Shown: positions 19,796 to 31,116, counted from the first letter of the stretch. The stretch is DNA of 64,000 nt from Nocardioides zhouii (GCF_004137345.1 NZ_SDWV01000003.1:124001-188000); one strand, 5' to 3'. The notes: a model not told the origin generated them from the sequence alone. Program-made: numbers and translations.

Positions 19796-21982
19796 TCACT
19801 TGATCTTCGTGGCCCGCGACGTCGCGCTGGCCTTCTTGAACGCCTTCTTGGTCCCGGTGACCTTGACCTTGAGCTTGTCGCCCTTCAGCGAGCGGGTGAT
19901 GCGGAGCTTCTTGCCCGTGGCACCGCGGATCGCCAACTTGTCGGAGAACCACTGGTAGCGGAACTTCGTCCCGTTGGTCCAGCCCGACGTCCGCGCCACG
20001 ACGCGCTTGCCCACCTTGGCCTTGCCGCCGATCGTGGGCCGCGGCGAGGCCAGCTTGCCGATGCGCACCTTGCGCGTGGACTCCGACCGCGAGTAGTCGT
20101 TCGTCGCGAACCCGGTCGCGCGGGGATACTCCAGGACCTGGATCCTCTTGCCGAGGTCCTTGGCCGTCAGCCGGTACGTCGCCGCCGTGGCGCCCTTGAT
20201 GGCCTTGCCGTTGCGCGTCCACTTGTATGTCGGCGCGTAGCCGGCGGGCTTGTCGCCGAAGTAGTCCACCCAGTCGAGGCCGAGCGCGGTCAGCGTCTGG
20301 CCGACGCGCGCCTTGCCGCTGATCTCGGCGTAGCGGCGCTCACCGCTGGCGTACCAGTCCGCCGGAGCCACCACCTGGGAAGCCTGGGCCTGGGGACTCG
20401 GGTCGCGGCCCACGGCGTAGCCCGTGGCGATGACGCCGAGCGTCCCACCGGCCATCCCCGGGGACGGGGTGTACGTCGAGTCGTCGGCCTGCGGGATCGC
20501 CTGACCGTTGAAGGTCCACTGGTAGCGAGCCGCGGTGGCGCCGGGGATCGAGACCGACGCCGTCACCTGGCGGTTGACGGTGGGGGCGCCGATGGTCACA
20601 GAGCCGGCAGGGAGCGGCGGCTTGGCCGTCCTGTCGATCCGGACCGTGTTGGCTCCGGTCGCCGTCAGCGTGACGCTGGCGCCCTGGTTGGTCCAGGTCT
20701 CGTTCAGCTGCAGCGAGCCATCGCCACCGGAGGTGCCGACCAGGTAGGCGCCGCGCAGGGCGTCCTCGCGCTCGATGACCAGGCCGGGCCGATAGCCCTG
20801 CCCGAACTTGCCGCCCGTGTAGTTGCACGTGTCCGGCGCGGAGTAGCAGGTGCCGGCGTCCGCACCGGCACCGTCGCGGTAGTCGACGAAGTAGCGCTTG
20901 CCGTCGTCGGGGTTGATGAAGTGGACCCCGCGCTGGCCGCTCGCCGAGGCGCGCGGAGCAAGCGTGAAGGTGCCGCCGGCAGAGCCGTCGACCGCCTCAC
21001 CGGCGGCGAGGATGCCCTGCTCCATGCGGTAGATCGTGCCGAGCGCGGGGCTGAGGCGGTTGACGACCGACGTGCCCATCACCTCGTAGAGGTCGCCGTA
21101 CTCGATGTCGTTGTTGGCGTGCTGCAGGCCGACGTTGTGGCCGTACTCGTGCTCGAGGACGGTGCGGAAGCCCGTGCCCGCGTTGGCCTCGATGATCACC
21201 GGTCCGCCGTTGGCCAGCGAGGTGCCGAGGCGGCCGCGGCCGCTGGCCTCGCCGGCGCCGCACCCGTCGGGCACCACAACCACGAGGTGGTTCGGCGAGC
21301 GGCCGGAGAAGTCCACGCCGGGGAAGGCCTGTCCGGCCACATCCGCGGCGATCTCGCTGAAGCCGTCGCCGTTGTTGCGGAGGCCGCAGCCCGCCTCGAA
21401 CGAGCTCGCGCCCGAGGTGACCGGGGCGATTCCGGAGGCGGTGGTCCAGGTCGGGATCACCCCGCCGGACTGACCGACCCACCACTGCTGGGCCTGGCCG
21501 AGCCCGTCGAGGATCTGCTGGTCGGTCTGCTTGAAGTCGGCACCCCAGTTGACGATCCGGGCGACGTACGTCGTGTGGGCCGTGGCCGCCGCCGACGGGG
21601 CGCGCGCGGCGACCCGGGAGTCGACGACGGTGAGCGGGGTGCCGGACGAGGCCGCCCGGGCGAGCGTCCGCGACCGCAGCGAGCCGGTGAGCGTACGACC
21701 GCTGCCGGCGCCGGGCAGCGCGACCGTCCCGGCGAACCGGGACAGCGGCTCGGCGGTGAAGCCCTCGGCGAGTTCGACGGTGCGACCCGACGGCAGCAGC
21801 AGCGAGTAGCGGTCCGGGTTGCCGTCCTCGCCGGCCAGCACGACGACCGTGCCGCGGACCTCGACGGTGTCGCGCGTCGGGGCGGGCTGCGCGGATGCCG
21901 CGCCCTGCGCCGGCGCCAGGAGGGCGGCGGTGACGGCGGCGGCCGTCGCGATGGTGGTGCTTCGAACAACCCGACGTGACAT
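19796..21982 (-). CDS. Secreted zinc metalloprotease with C-terminal Ig-like repeats
   Basis: Predicted exported protein of 728 aa, not assignable to a named protein. A signal peptide (RRVVRSTTIATAAAVTAALL, then AQGAASAQ) starts it. The catalytic motif HEYGHNVGLQH (about 278-288) is the long HExxHxxGxxH zinc site of gluzincin/metzincin type, followed by a methionine turn in YEVMGTS. Cysteine pairs nearby (CGLRNNGDG, PDGCGAGE, GTCYSAPDTC) suggest disulfides. The C-terminal half contains actinobacterial Ig-like repeats with YQWTFNGQAI, YKWTRNGKAIKGAT and YQWFSDKLAIRGAT signatures and ends very basic (KASATSRATKIK). ATG 21982 has GGGGGAG 7 nt upstream. Probably extracellular or wall-associated peptidase. 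Confidence 0.8.
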   Translation of the reverse strand: MSRRVVRSTTIATAAAVTAALLAPAQGAASAQPAPTRDTVEVRGTVVVLAGEDGNPDRYSLLLPSGRTVELAEGFTAEPLSRFAGTVALPGAGSGRTLTGSLRSRTLARAASSGTPLTVVDSRVAARAPSAAATAHTTYVARIVNWGADFKQTDQQILDGLGQAQQWWVGQSGGVIPTWTTASGIAPVTSGASSFEAGCGLRNNGDGFSEIAADVAGQAFPGVDFSGRSPNHLVVVVPDGCGAGEASGRGRLGTSLANGGPVIIEANAGTGFRTVLEHEYGHNVGLQHANNDIEYGDLYEVMGTSVVNRLSPALGTIYRMEQGILAAGEAVDGSAGGTFTLAPRASASGQRGVHFINPDDGKRYFVDYRDGAGADAGTCYSAPDTCNYTGGKFGQGYRPGLVIEREDALRGAYLVGTSGGDGSLQLNETWTNQGASVTLTATGANTVRIDRTAKPPLPAGSVTIGAPTVNRQVTASVSIPGATAARYQWTFNGQAIPQADDSTYTPSPGMAGGTLGVIATGYAVGRDPSPQAQASQVVAPADWYASGERRYAEISGKARVGQTLTALGLDWVDYFGDKPAGYAPTYKWTRNGKAIKGATAATYRLTAKDLGKRIQVLEYPRATGFATNDYSRSESTRKVRIGKLASPRPTIGGKAKVGKRVVARTSGWTNGTKFRYQWFSDKLAIRGATGKKLRITRSLKGDKLKVKVTGTKKAFKKASATSRATKIK

Positions 21983-22083
21983 GTGGTGCTCCCCCTGTGC
22001 GCGCGCCCACTGGTCAGGGCGTGTCGGGAGCATCATGTCTCCGCGCTGGCCTCCTCAAACCCTCGGGGACCAGCCGGCCGGTC

Positions 22084-22548
22084 CTACGCCTGGGAGATCG
22101 AGTCCCCGTCGACGGTGATCTTCACCGCGGCGAGCGCGGCACTGGCCGGCCCGGACTGGGGCGAGCCGTCGTCCAGGGAGAACTTGCTGCCGTGGCACGG
22201 GCACGGGATGTCGCCCTCGGTGCTCGTCTCCACCAGGCAGCCCTGGTGGGTGCACACGGCGGTGAACGCCTTGAAGTCGCCCTCGGTCGGCTGGGTCAGG
22301 ACGATCTTGGAAGCCGCGACCACGAAGCAGCCGCCGACCGGCACGTCGGAGGTGCTGGCGAGCGCCGCGCCACCCCCGGAGGACCCGGTGTCCTCGCTCG
22401 GCGAGGACGACTCCTCGGAGGGAGCGCTCGAGGAGGACGGGTCGGTGGCGGTCGAGGTGGAGTCGTCGCCGCACGCGGCCAGCAGCGGGACACCGACGGC
22501 CACTGCTGCGGATCCGGAGAGGGCACGTCGTCGGTTGATGGCGGTCAT
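22084..22548 (-). CDS. Rieske [2Fe-2S] lipoprotein
   Basis: Protein of 154 aa. A basic head NRRRALSG is followed by a hydrophobic stretch and the lipobox LLAAC (Cys about 26), so it is probably Tat-exported and lipid-anchored. A Ser/Glu-rich linker (about 30-60) leads to the Rieske domain with both cluster motifs CTHQGC and CPCHGS, each giving Cys and His ligands. No neighbouring cytochrome bc or dioxygenase genes, so this is a free-standing electron-transfer protein of unknown partner. The stop is 100 nt from the metalloprotease start. Confidence 0.88.
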   Translation of the reverse strand: MTAINRRRALSGSAAVAVGVPLLAACGDDSTSTATDPSSSSAPSEESSSPSEDTGSSGGGAALASTSDVPVGGCFVVAASKIVLTQPTEGDFKAFTAVCTHQGCLVETSTEGDIPCPCHGSKFSLDDGSPQSGPASAALAAVKITVDGDSISQA

Positions 22549-22654
22549 GCGGGGTCCCCGCGGCGTTCTTCGGGGGAGCGGAGCGGAGGAGATGAACGTC
22601 GTGGGGTGCTCATGCGGTCAGAGACTAGCCAGAGGACCTGTGAGGACCCTGTGA

Positions 22655-25723
<3,069 letters not shown>

Positions 25724-25764
25724 TGTGGTCCTCTGTCTGGTCCTTGACAACGAGCGTGATGGAG

Positions 25765-25780
25765 TCGAACACATGTTCGT
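25765..25780. promoter_or_regulatory. SOS (LexA) box upstream of uvrA
   Basis: TCGAACACATGTTCGT matches the actinobacterial/Gram-positive LexA consensus CGAACRNRYGTTYG, with a perfect CGAAC-N4-GTTCG core. It is 42 nt upstream of the uvrA start on the minus strand and 116 nt upstream of the divergent MDMPI gene. No similar box was seen upstream of uvrB or uvrC. Confidence 0.85.
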
Positions 25781-25895
25781 CTCGATGGCGCGCCGAGGTC
25801 AAGCCGACGCACCGGACCACCCTATGACCCCCTACCGACAGCGGGCCCATCGTCCACCCGGCGGGGTGGTGGCCCGGAGTGGCACGATGGGTCCC

Positions 25896-26612
25896 GTGAC
25901 GCACGATGCGGGCCTCGCCCCCCACCTCGCAGACCTCCTCGCGGAGGCCGACCAAGCACTCGTCCGCACCGTCGACGGCCTCCCGGACGACGCGTACGCC
26001 GAGCCGTCCCTCCTCCCCGACTGGACGCGCGCCCATGTGGTCGCGCACCTGACGCTCAACGCGGAGGGACTGGCAGGCGTGCTCCACGGAGCTCACCTCG
26101 GCCACCCGCGGACGATGTACTCGTCCCTGGAGGCGCGCAACGGCGACATCGCCGAGCTCGCGACCACCGACCCGGCCGACCTGCGCGAGCGGTTCCTCAC
26201 GTCGGTCGGGGTCCTGGGCGAGGCGCTCGGCGCGATGGTCGACGACGACTGGGACGGTCGGTTCGAGCGGGTGCCGGGTGCCGGGACGGACATCTCCGTC
26301 GCCCAGGTGCCGCTCATGCGGCTGCGGGAGGCCGAGATCCACCACGCCGACCTCGGAGCGGACTACACCGCCGCCGACTGGCCGGAGGCGTTCCGCGTCA
26401 TCCTGCTGGAGTCGATGACCAAGCGTCCCTACCCCGCGCCCTTCGAGGCCCGACCCACCGACCTCGACCGCACCTGGCACTACGGCGAGGGCGGTGGCGG
26501 ACCCGTCGTGACCGGCACGTCGGCCGCCATCGGCTGGTGGCTCACCGGTCGCGGCAGCGGCGAGGGCGTCTCGTCCGACACAGGATCACTCCCGGAGGTG
26601 GAGTCATGGTGA
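25896..26612 (+). CDS. Mycothiol-dependent maleylpyruvate isomerase family protein
   Basis: Protein of 238 aa of the MDMPI/DinB-like four-helix family. The N-terminal bundle contains LLPDWTRAHVVAHLTLNAEGL, where the histidine after AHVVA is the usual metal ligand. A second ligand region is LREAEIHHADLGADY. Family members use mycothiol as cofactor or substrate; the actual reaction here is unknown. GTG 25896 is 7 nt after CACGAT (25883-25888), suggesting a leaderless start; ATG 25887 is an alternative. Its stop overlaps the ATG of the MBL hydrolase, so the two are co-translated. Confidence 0.85.
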   Translation: MTHDAGLAPHLADLLAEADQALVRTVDGLPDDAYAEPSLLPDWTRAHVVAHLTLNAEGLAGVLHGAHLGHPRTMYSSLEARNGDIAELATTDPADLRERFLTSVGVLGEALGAMVDDDWDGRFERVPGAGTDISVAQVPLMRLREAEIHHADLGADYTAADWPEAFRVILLESMTKRPYPAPFEARPTDLDRTWHYGEGGGGPVVTGTSAAIGWWLTGRGSGEGVSSDTGSLPEVESW

Positions 26613-27295
26613 ACGAGTCCTACACAGGGGACGTGTCCCCCGGCGGCGAGCCGCACATCCGTACGCTCGGCTGCCTGACCCTGACCAAGGTCGCGGTCGA
26701 CCCGGAGATGTCCAACAACTGCTATCTCCTCCACTGCGGCGAGACCGACGAGCTGGTGCTCATCGACGCGGCCGCCGAGCCCGAGCGGCTGCTCGAGCTC
26801 ATCGGCGAGCGCTCGCTCACCTCGATCGTCACCACGCACCAGCACTGGGACCACCACCGTGGCCTGGCCGCTGTCGCGGCGGCCCATCCCGACGCCACCG
26901 TGGTGGCCGGGGCGCCCGACGCCGACGCCATCGAGGAGCAGACCGGCGTCACCGTCGACCGCCGGGTCGGGGAGGGCGACAAGGTCGCGGTCGGCACCTG
27001 CGACCTCCTGGTGATCCCCATCGCCGGCCACACGCCCGGTTCGATCGCGTTGCTCCTCGACGACCACACCGCCTCGTCCGAGCCGCACCTCTTCACCGGC
27101 GACTCCCTCTTCCCCGGCGGCGTCGGTGCGACGCGCGGCAACGCCGACGCGTTCACCCAGCTCATCGGCGAGGTCGAGACCAAGATCTTCGGGCGGCTCC
27201 CCGACGAGACGCTGTTCTACCCCGGCCACGGCGGTGACGGCGTCCTCGGCGACGAGCGGCCCCACCTCGAGGAGTGGCGCTCCCGCGGCTGGTAG
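26606..27295 (+). CDS. Metallo-beta-lactamase fold hydrolase (glyoxalase II-like)
   Basis: Protein of 229 aa with the full set of binuclear metal ligands: THQHWDHH (H78, H80, D82, H83), IAGHTPGSIALLL (His), FTGDSLFPGG (Asp) and FYPGHGG (His). The spacing is that of glyoxalase II/persulfide dioxygenase-type enzymes that act on thiol esters or persulfides. Coupling to the MDMPI gene (7-nt overlap, GGAGG ribosome site) suggests the substrate is a mycothiol conjugate such as S-lactoylmycothiol; this is inference. Confidence 0.88.
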   Translation: MVNESYTGDVSPGGEPHIRTLGCLTLTKVAVDPEMSNNCYLLHCGETDELVLIDAAAEPERLLELIGERSLTSIVTTHQHWDHHRGLAAVAAAHPDATVVAGAPDADAIEEQTGVTVDRRVGEGDKVAVGTCDLLVIPIAGHTPGSIALLLDDHTASSEPHLFTGDSLFPGGVGATRGNADAFTQLIGEVETKIFGRLPDETLFYPGHGGDGVLGDERPHLEEWRSRGW

Positions 27296-27339
27296 GTCGC
27301 CGACGTGAGTCGGCGGCGCAACCGTGGCACGCTTGAGGC

Positions 27340-28020
27340 ATGAGCACCCGCGAGCTGACCCTGGCCGACTTCGAGCAGACCGTCAGCGGCGAGGGCATCG
27401 TCCTCGTCGACTTCTGGGCTGCCTGGTGCGGACCGTGCCGCCAATTCGCGCCGATCTTCGAGAAGGCGGCCGAGGACAACCCCGACATCGTCTTCGGCAA
27501 GGTCGACACCGAGGCCGAGCAGCAGCTGGCCCAGATGGCGGCGATCACCTCCATCCCCACCCTGATGCTCTTCCGCGACGGCGTCCTGCTCTTCAACCAG
27601 GCCGGCGCGCTGCCGCCGCAGGCGCTCGGCGGCGTGATCGCCCAGGCCCGCGAGCTCGACATGGACGCCGTACGCCAGGAGGTGGAGGCCGCGCAGGAGG
27701 CTGCCGCCAACGGCCCCCAGGACGAGGTCGGCCTCGACGACTTCGCCGCGGCGCACAGCCAGGGTGCGTACGTCGTCGACGTCCGCGAGGCGGCCGAGGT
27801 GGCGGGCGGACGCGTGCCCGGCGCCGTCCACATCCCGATGAACGACATCCCCGCGCGGGCCGCCGAGCTGCCGAAGGACGCGCCGTTCTTCGTGATCTGC
27901 GCCGTCGGCAGCCGCAGCCGCCAGGTGGTCGACCACCTGCGGGCCCAAGGGCTCAACGCGCTCAACGTCGACGGTGGCACCCACGGCTGGGCGCAGCGCG
28001 GCTGGCCGCTGGAGAGCTGA
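27340..28020 (+). CDS. Thioredoxin-rhodanese fusion protein
   Basis: Two-domain protein of 226 aa. Residues 1-105 are a thioredoxin fold with DFWAAWCGPC (Cys30, Cys33) and the cis-proline loop SIPTLMLF. Residues about 128-226 are a rhodanese domain with YVVDVREAAEV and the active-site loop CAVGSRSR (catalytic Cys about 187), ending in the NVDGGTHGW motif. A short Ala/Glu helix joins them. Such a fusion could reduce or transfer persulfide sulfur within one polypeptide. ATG 27340 is 6 nt after CACGCT (27328-27333). It is 44 nt downstream of the MBL gene but probably has its own promoter. Confidence 0.92.
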   Translation: MSTRELTLADFEQTVSGEGIVLVDFWAAWCGPCRQFAPIFEKAAEDNPDIVFGKVDTEAEQQLAQMAAITSIPTLMLFRDGVLLFNQAGALPPQALGGVIAQARELDMDAVRQEVEAAQEAAANGPQDEVGLDDFAAAHSQGAYVVDVREAAEVAGGRVPGAVHIPMNDIPARAAELPKDAPFFVICAVGSRSRQVVDHLRAQGLNALNVDGGTHGWAQRGWPLES

Positions 28021-28067
28021 CCGGGCTCAGGGCATCTGGCGTCGGATCGCTGGGATAACCTCGGCGC

Positions 28068-28709
28068 GTGCTCATCTCCGACTCCCAGAGGGTCCTCTTC
28101 GTCCACGTCCCGAAGACGGGCGGCGTCTCGGTCGAGGACACGGTCAAGGAGGCCTGCCCCGACGCGCGCAAGGTGAGCAAGAAGATCGGGCGCCACGCGA
28201 CGCTCGGCAAGATCCTGCGCAATGAGCCGCAGGTGCTCGACTACTGGACCTTCGGCTTCGTCCGCAACCCGTGGGCGCGCATGGTGTCGTGGTACTCGAT
28301 GATCTCCGCGTGGGACCGGCGTCACGGCCCGGCCAGCGGCAAACCGCAGGACGTCCGGCACGGCTCGATGCGCGACGGCAACGAAATGTGGCGCGCTGCG
28401 GCGGCGTACTCCGGCTTCGACGAGTTCGTCATGCGAGGCACCGAGGAGCTCCCCCGCGTCGGCGCCCCTCAGATCACCTACCTGCGCGCGCCGAAGTTCG
28501 AGCGCGAGGTCGACTTCATCGGCCGTACGGAGAACTTCGTCGCCGACCTCCAGCGCGTGCAGGTCCAGCTCGGCCTGGAGCCGACGACGCCGGTGCACAA
28601 GAACAAGTCCAAGCACGGCACCTACCACGACTACTACACCGACGAGACGCGCCAGCGCATCGCCGAGGTCTACGCCGAGGACATCGACCTCTTCGGCTAC
28701 ACCTACTAG
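28068..28709 (+). CDS. Sulfotransferase family protein, copy 1
   Basis: Protein of 213 aa of the sulfotransferase-2/3 type, predicted to move sulfate from PAPS to an unknown acceptor. The N-terminal 5'-phosphosulfate loop is LFVHVPKTGGVSVED (about 10-24). The 3'-phosphate-binding element is FGFVRNPWARMVSWY (about 63-77). The C-terminus has KNKSKHGTYHDYYTDE. GTG 28068 is 6 nt after TAACCT (28056-28061), so probably leaderless. It is a close paralogue of the gene at 29443-30087, sharing the start MLISD and the end FGYT-aromatic. Confidence 0.85.
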   Translation: MLISDSQRVLFVHVPKTGGVSVEDTVKEACPDARKVSKKIGRHATLGKILRNEPQVLDYWTFGFVRNPWARMVSWYSMISAWDRRHGPASGKPQDVRHGSMRDGNEMWRAAAAYSGFDEFVMRGTEELPRVGAPQITYLRAPKFEREVDFIGRTENFVADLQRVQVQLGLEPTTPVHKNKSKHGTYHDYYTDETRQRIAEVYAEDIDLFGYTY

Positions 28710-28721
28710 GGACCTGAGCCC

Positions 28722-29402
28722 CTACTGGGGCCGCTTCGCCAGCCTCGTCCCGCGTGCGCCGGACCACACGCCCGTGTCGTCGAGCCGCCGCCACACGTCG
28801 TACTCCGGTGCGAACCATGCCTCGAGCCGCTCGCGCGTGTCCGCGGTGAGCTCGCCGCGCTCGGCGGCGGACACGTTGCGGCGCTCGAACTCCAGCGGCT
28901 CGCCCACCCGCTCGGCGAACCACGCCGACCACACCTCCGGCCGGTCGACGCTGAAGATGCGGTCCACCGCGACGGCTCCCTGTGCGCGGATGAACCTCGC
29001 CGGGCGGCCGGCGGGGACGGGCGCCTCGTCGTCGCCCGCGACGTAGCGCAGGGCGAACTCCTCGAACGTCACGTCAGCGGTCGACTGCTTGCTGGCATCA
29101 CGCGCCCGGTAGCGCCACCACGACTCCAGCCACTCGATCGGCTCGCGGAACATCGTGACCAGCTCGTACGACTCGCGCGGGTGACCCTGCGAGGCCAGCT
29201 CCTCCGCCCGGGTGTGGACGAAGCCGCGGGCCGGCAGGTGCTTCTGGGCCGGCGGCGAGCCGACGACCTCGGTGGCGTACGGCGTCAGCGTCCGCTCCAG
29301 CGACGTGCTCGCGGTCTTCGGCAGGGCGAGGAGCACGAAGTCCCGGCCGGGTCCGAGCCCCAGGAACGTCATCACCCGCCGATCATCCCCCATCGCGGTC
29401 AC
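28722..29402 (-). CDS. Sulfotransferase-like protein, divergent member
   Basis: Protein of 226 aa between two plus-strand sulfotransferase paralogues. It has a recognisable PSB-like loop FVLLALPKTASTSLERTL (about 19-36) and a 3'-PB-like segment VTMFREPIEWLESWWRYRA, but little other similarity to its neighbours. Several starts are possible (GTG 29402, ATG 29393, ATG 29372); the one given is the longest. The acceptor is unknown. Its end is 13 nt from the end of copy 1 (convergent), and its start is 40 nt from the start of copy 2 (divergent). Confidence 0.7.
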   Translation of the reverse strand: MTAMGDDRRVMTFLGLGPGRDFVLLALPKTASTSLERTLTPYATEVVGSPPAQKHLPARGFVHTRAEELASQGHPRESYELVTMFREPIEWLESWWRYRARDASKQSTADVTFEEFALRYVAGDDEAPVPAGRPARFIRAQGAVAVDRIFSVDRPEVWSAWFAERVGEPLEFERRNVSAAERGELTADTRERLEAWFAPEYDVWRRLDDTGVWSGARGTRLAKRPQ

Positions 29403-29442
29403 CGGCTCTGCCTGCTACCCGTGAGTGGGTTAGCCTCGCGCC

Positions 29443-30087
29443 GTGTTGATCTCAGACGCCCGTCGCGCGCTCTTCGTGCACGTGCCCAAGACCGGCGGCG
29501 TGTCGGTCGGCGTCGCGTTCGAGCGCTGCTGCCCCGACGCGCGCAGCAAGACGCCCGGGGTCACGCCGCCGCTCGGCCGGCACGCGCCGTACGCGCGCAT
29601 CCTCCGCGCGGAGCCCCGGACGGCCGACTACTGGTCGTTCGGCTTCGTCCGCAACCCGTGGGCGCGGATGGTGTCGTGGTGGTCGATGATCGACGACTGG
29701 GACCGCGAGTGGGGCCCGTCGAGCGGGAAGCCGCAGGGTGAGGCCGCCGTGAAGATGCGCGGCAACGACATGTGGCGCGCCGCCGCCGCGTACTCCGGGT
29801 TCGAGGAGTTCGTGCTGCGCGGCACTGAGGAGCTGCCCCGCGTCGGCCGGCCGCAGGTCGACTACCTCCGCACGCCCGACCGCGAGGTCGACTTCGTCGG
29901 CCGCACCGAGCGATTCGCGGAGGATCTGCAAGAGGTGGAGCGACGCCTCGGCGCCGAGCCCACCCGCGTGCCGCACCGCAACAAGTCGCCCCACGGCGGC
30001 TACCACGACTACTACTCCCCCGCCGCCCGCGACAAGGTCGCCGAGGTGTACGCCGCCGACCTCGAGGCCTTCGGCTACACGTTCTGA
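29443..30087 (+). CDS. Sulfotransferase family protein, copy 2
   Basis: Paralogue of the 28068-28709 gene, 214 aa. It has the same PAPS motifs LFVHVPKTGGVSVG and FGFVRNPWARMVSWW, the same MWRAAAAYSGF block and the same YHDYYSP C-terminal segment. Copies differ mostly in a short insertion after the first motif (SKTPGVTPPLGRH). GTG 29443 is 6 nt after TAGCCT (29431-29436). A local duplication with an unrelated-looking sulfotransferase gene between the copies is the simplest reading. Confidence 0.85.
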   Translation: MLISDARRALFVHVPKTGGVSVGVAFERCCPDARSKTPGVTPPLGRHAPYARILRAEPRTADYWSFGFVRNPWARMVSWWSMIDDWDREWGPSSGKPQGEAAVKMRGNDMWRAAAAYSGFEEFVLRGTEELPRVGRPQVDYLRTPDREVDFVGRTERFAEDLQEVERRLGAEPTRVPHRNKSPHGGYHDYYSPAARDKVAEVYAADLEAFGYTF

Positions 30088-30108
30088 GCCGCCCGGCCCG
30101 GACGTACG

Positions 30109-30142
30109 GACACCGGGCCAGGCGGCTGCCTGACCCGGTGTC
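30109..30142. terminator. Strong hairpin, likely bidirectional terminator
   Basis: GACACCGGG (30109-30117) pairs with CCCGGTGTC (30134-30142), and inside it CAGGC pairs with GCCTG around GGCT, giving a nearly continuous 14-bp stem. It lies between the convergent sulfotransferase (stop 30087) and M43 protease (stop 30166). There is no T-tract, as is common in high-GC actinobacteria. Confidence 0.75.
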
Positions 30143-30165
30143 CGGTGTCACTTCTCGCGCTGGGT

Positions 30166-31116
30166 TCAGCTCGCCCGGTACTGCGTCCAGGCGTCGCTCA
30201 TGCGAGCGACCTGACCACCCGTGAACTGGTACATGCAGGAGTCCTGCGTGTAGTCCATGTAGTTGTGGATCGGGTCGACACCGGGCGAGGCGCAGGTGTC
30301 GGCGCCGACCGGGCAGTTGAACTGCGGCCCGGCCTCGGCCGGGGTGTCGGCGACCTGGTCGCCGGGGCCGTTGCAGCCGCCCTGGAACGTGTGGAACAGC
30401 GCCAGCCAGTGGCCGACCTCGTGCGGCAGCGTGTCGCCCTCGGCGTAGATGCCGGCCTTGCCACCCGGCATCGACTCGTCGAGGATCACGACGCCGTCGT
30501 CGGTGCTGTCGGTGTTCTTCGGGAACGTCGCCCAGCCCAGGAGGTCCTGGCCGATGTTGGCCGTCCACACGTTGAGGGTCTCGTTGCCGCCCACCCGGGT
30601 CGCGGCCTTCATCTCCGTCTCGACCTTGCCGGGCACCACGCCGTACCACGCGTCGTTGAAGGCGAAGTCGATCTCGACGAGGTCGAACGAGAACGGCGTC
30701 ACGGCGGACGACTTCTTGCCGGTGCGACCCGCGTAGGCCTCGTTGAGCACGGCGACCTGGTTGGTCACCAGGCGGGTGAGTCGGTCCTCGGCCCTCGTGC
30801 TGTTGCCCGCCTCTGCGGCGGGCAGCACTACGTGGAAGTAGGTCGGGATCGTGATCGAACCGGCAGCGAGCGTCGCGGAGTCGGCGAGGTTGACGTACTC
30901 CTCGCCGGTGCCGGTGAAGCCCTGGGGCTCGAGCTTCTTGGAGCCCTGGCGCACGCGGGCGTTGGCGGCGTCGGAGTGGCTGTCGGCGCACGCGGCTGCC
31001 CCGGGGGACAGCGACAGCGCGGTGGCCGGGATCGCGGCGGTCGCGGAGAGCGTCGTGGCGGCGAGCGCCATCGAGCCGGCGACCACGAGGCCACGAAGGG
31101 GACGGGAGTGTCGCAT
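30166..31116 (-). CDS. Secreted M43 (pappalysin-type) zinc metalloprotease
   Basis: Protein of 316 aa. Signal peptide: MRHSRPLRG head, hydrophobic core LVVAGSMALAATTLSATAAI. The metzincin site HEVGHWLALFH (H232, E233, H236, H242) is followed by TFQGGC and the Met-turn NYMDYTQDSCM, the order typical of M43 cytophagalysins. GCNGPGDQVADTPAE matches the family's calcium/disulfide loop. The upstream sequence AATARVRQGSK-like region may be a propeptide. ATG 31116 has AGGTG at some distance upstream. Predicted extracellular protease, substrate unknown. Confidence 0.88.
   Translation of the reverse strand: MRHSRPLRGLVVAGSMALAATTLSATAAIPATALSLSPGAAACADSHSDAANARVRQGSKKLEPQGFTGTGEEYVNLADSATLAAGSITIPTYFHVVLPAAEAGNSTRAEDRLTRLVTNQVAVLNEAYAGRTGKKSSAVTPFSFDLVEIDFAFNDAWYGVVPGKVETEMKAATRVGGNETLNVWTANIGQDLLGWATFPKNTDSTDDGVVILDESMPGGKAGIYAEGDTLPHEVGHWLALFHTFQGGCNGPGDQVADTPAEAGPQFNCPVGADTCASPGVDPIHNYMDYTQDSCMYQFTGGQVARMSDAWTQYRAS

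Noticed and set aside
17666-21979. 1437-residue plus-strand open frame opposite uvrC and the metalloprotease
   Set aside because: It is the antisense shadow of two clear minus-strand genes; its translation is Arg/Ala/Val-rich with no domain. High GC content makes such frames common.
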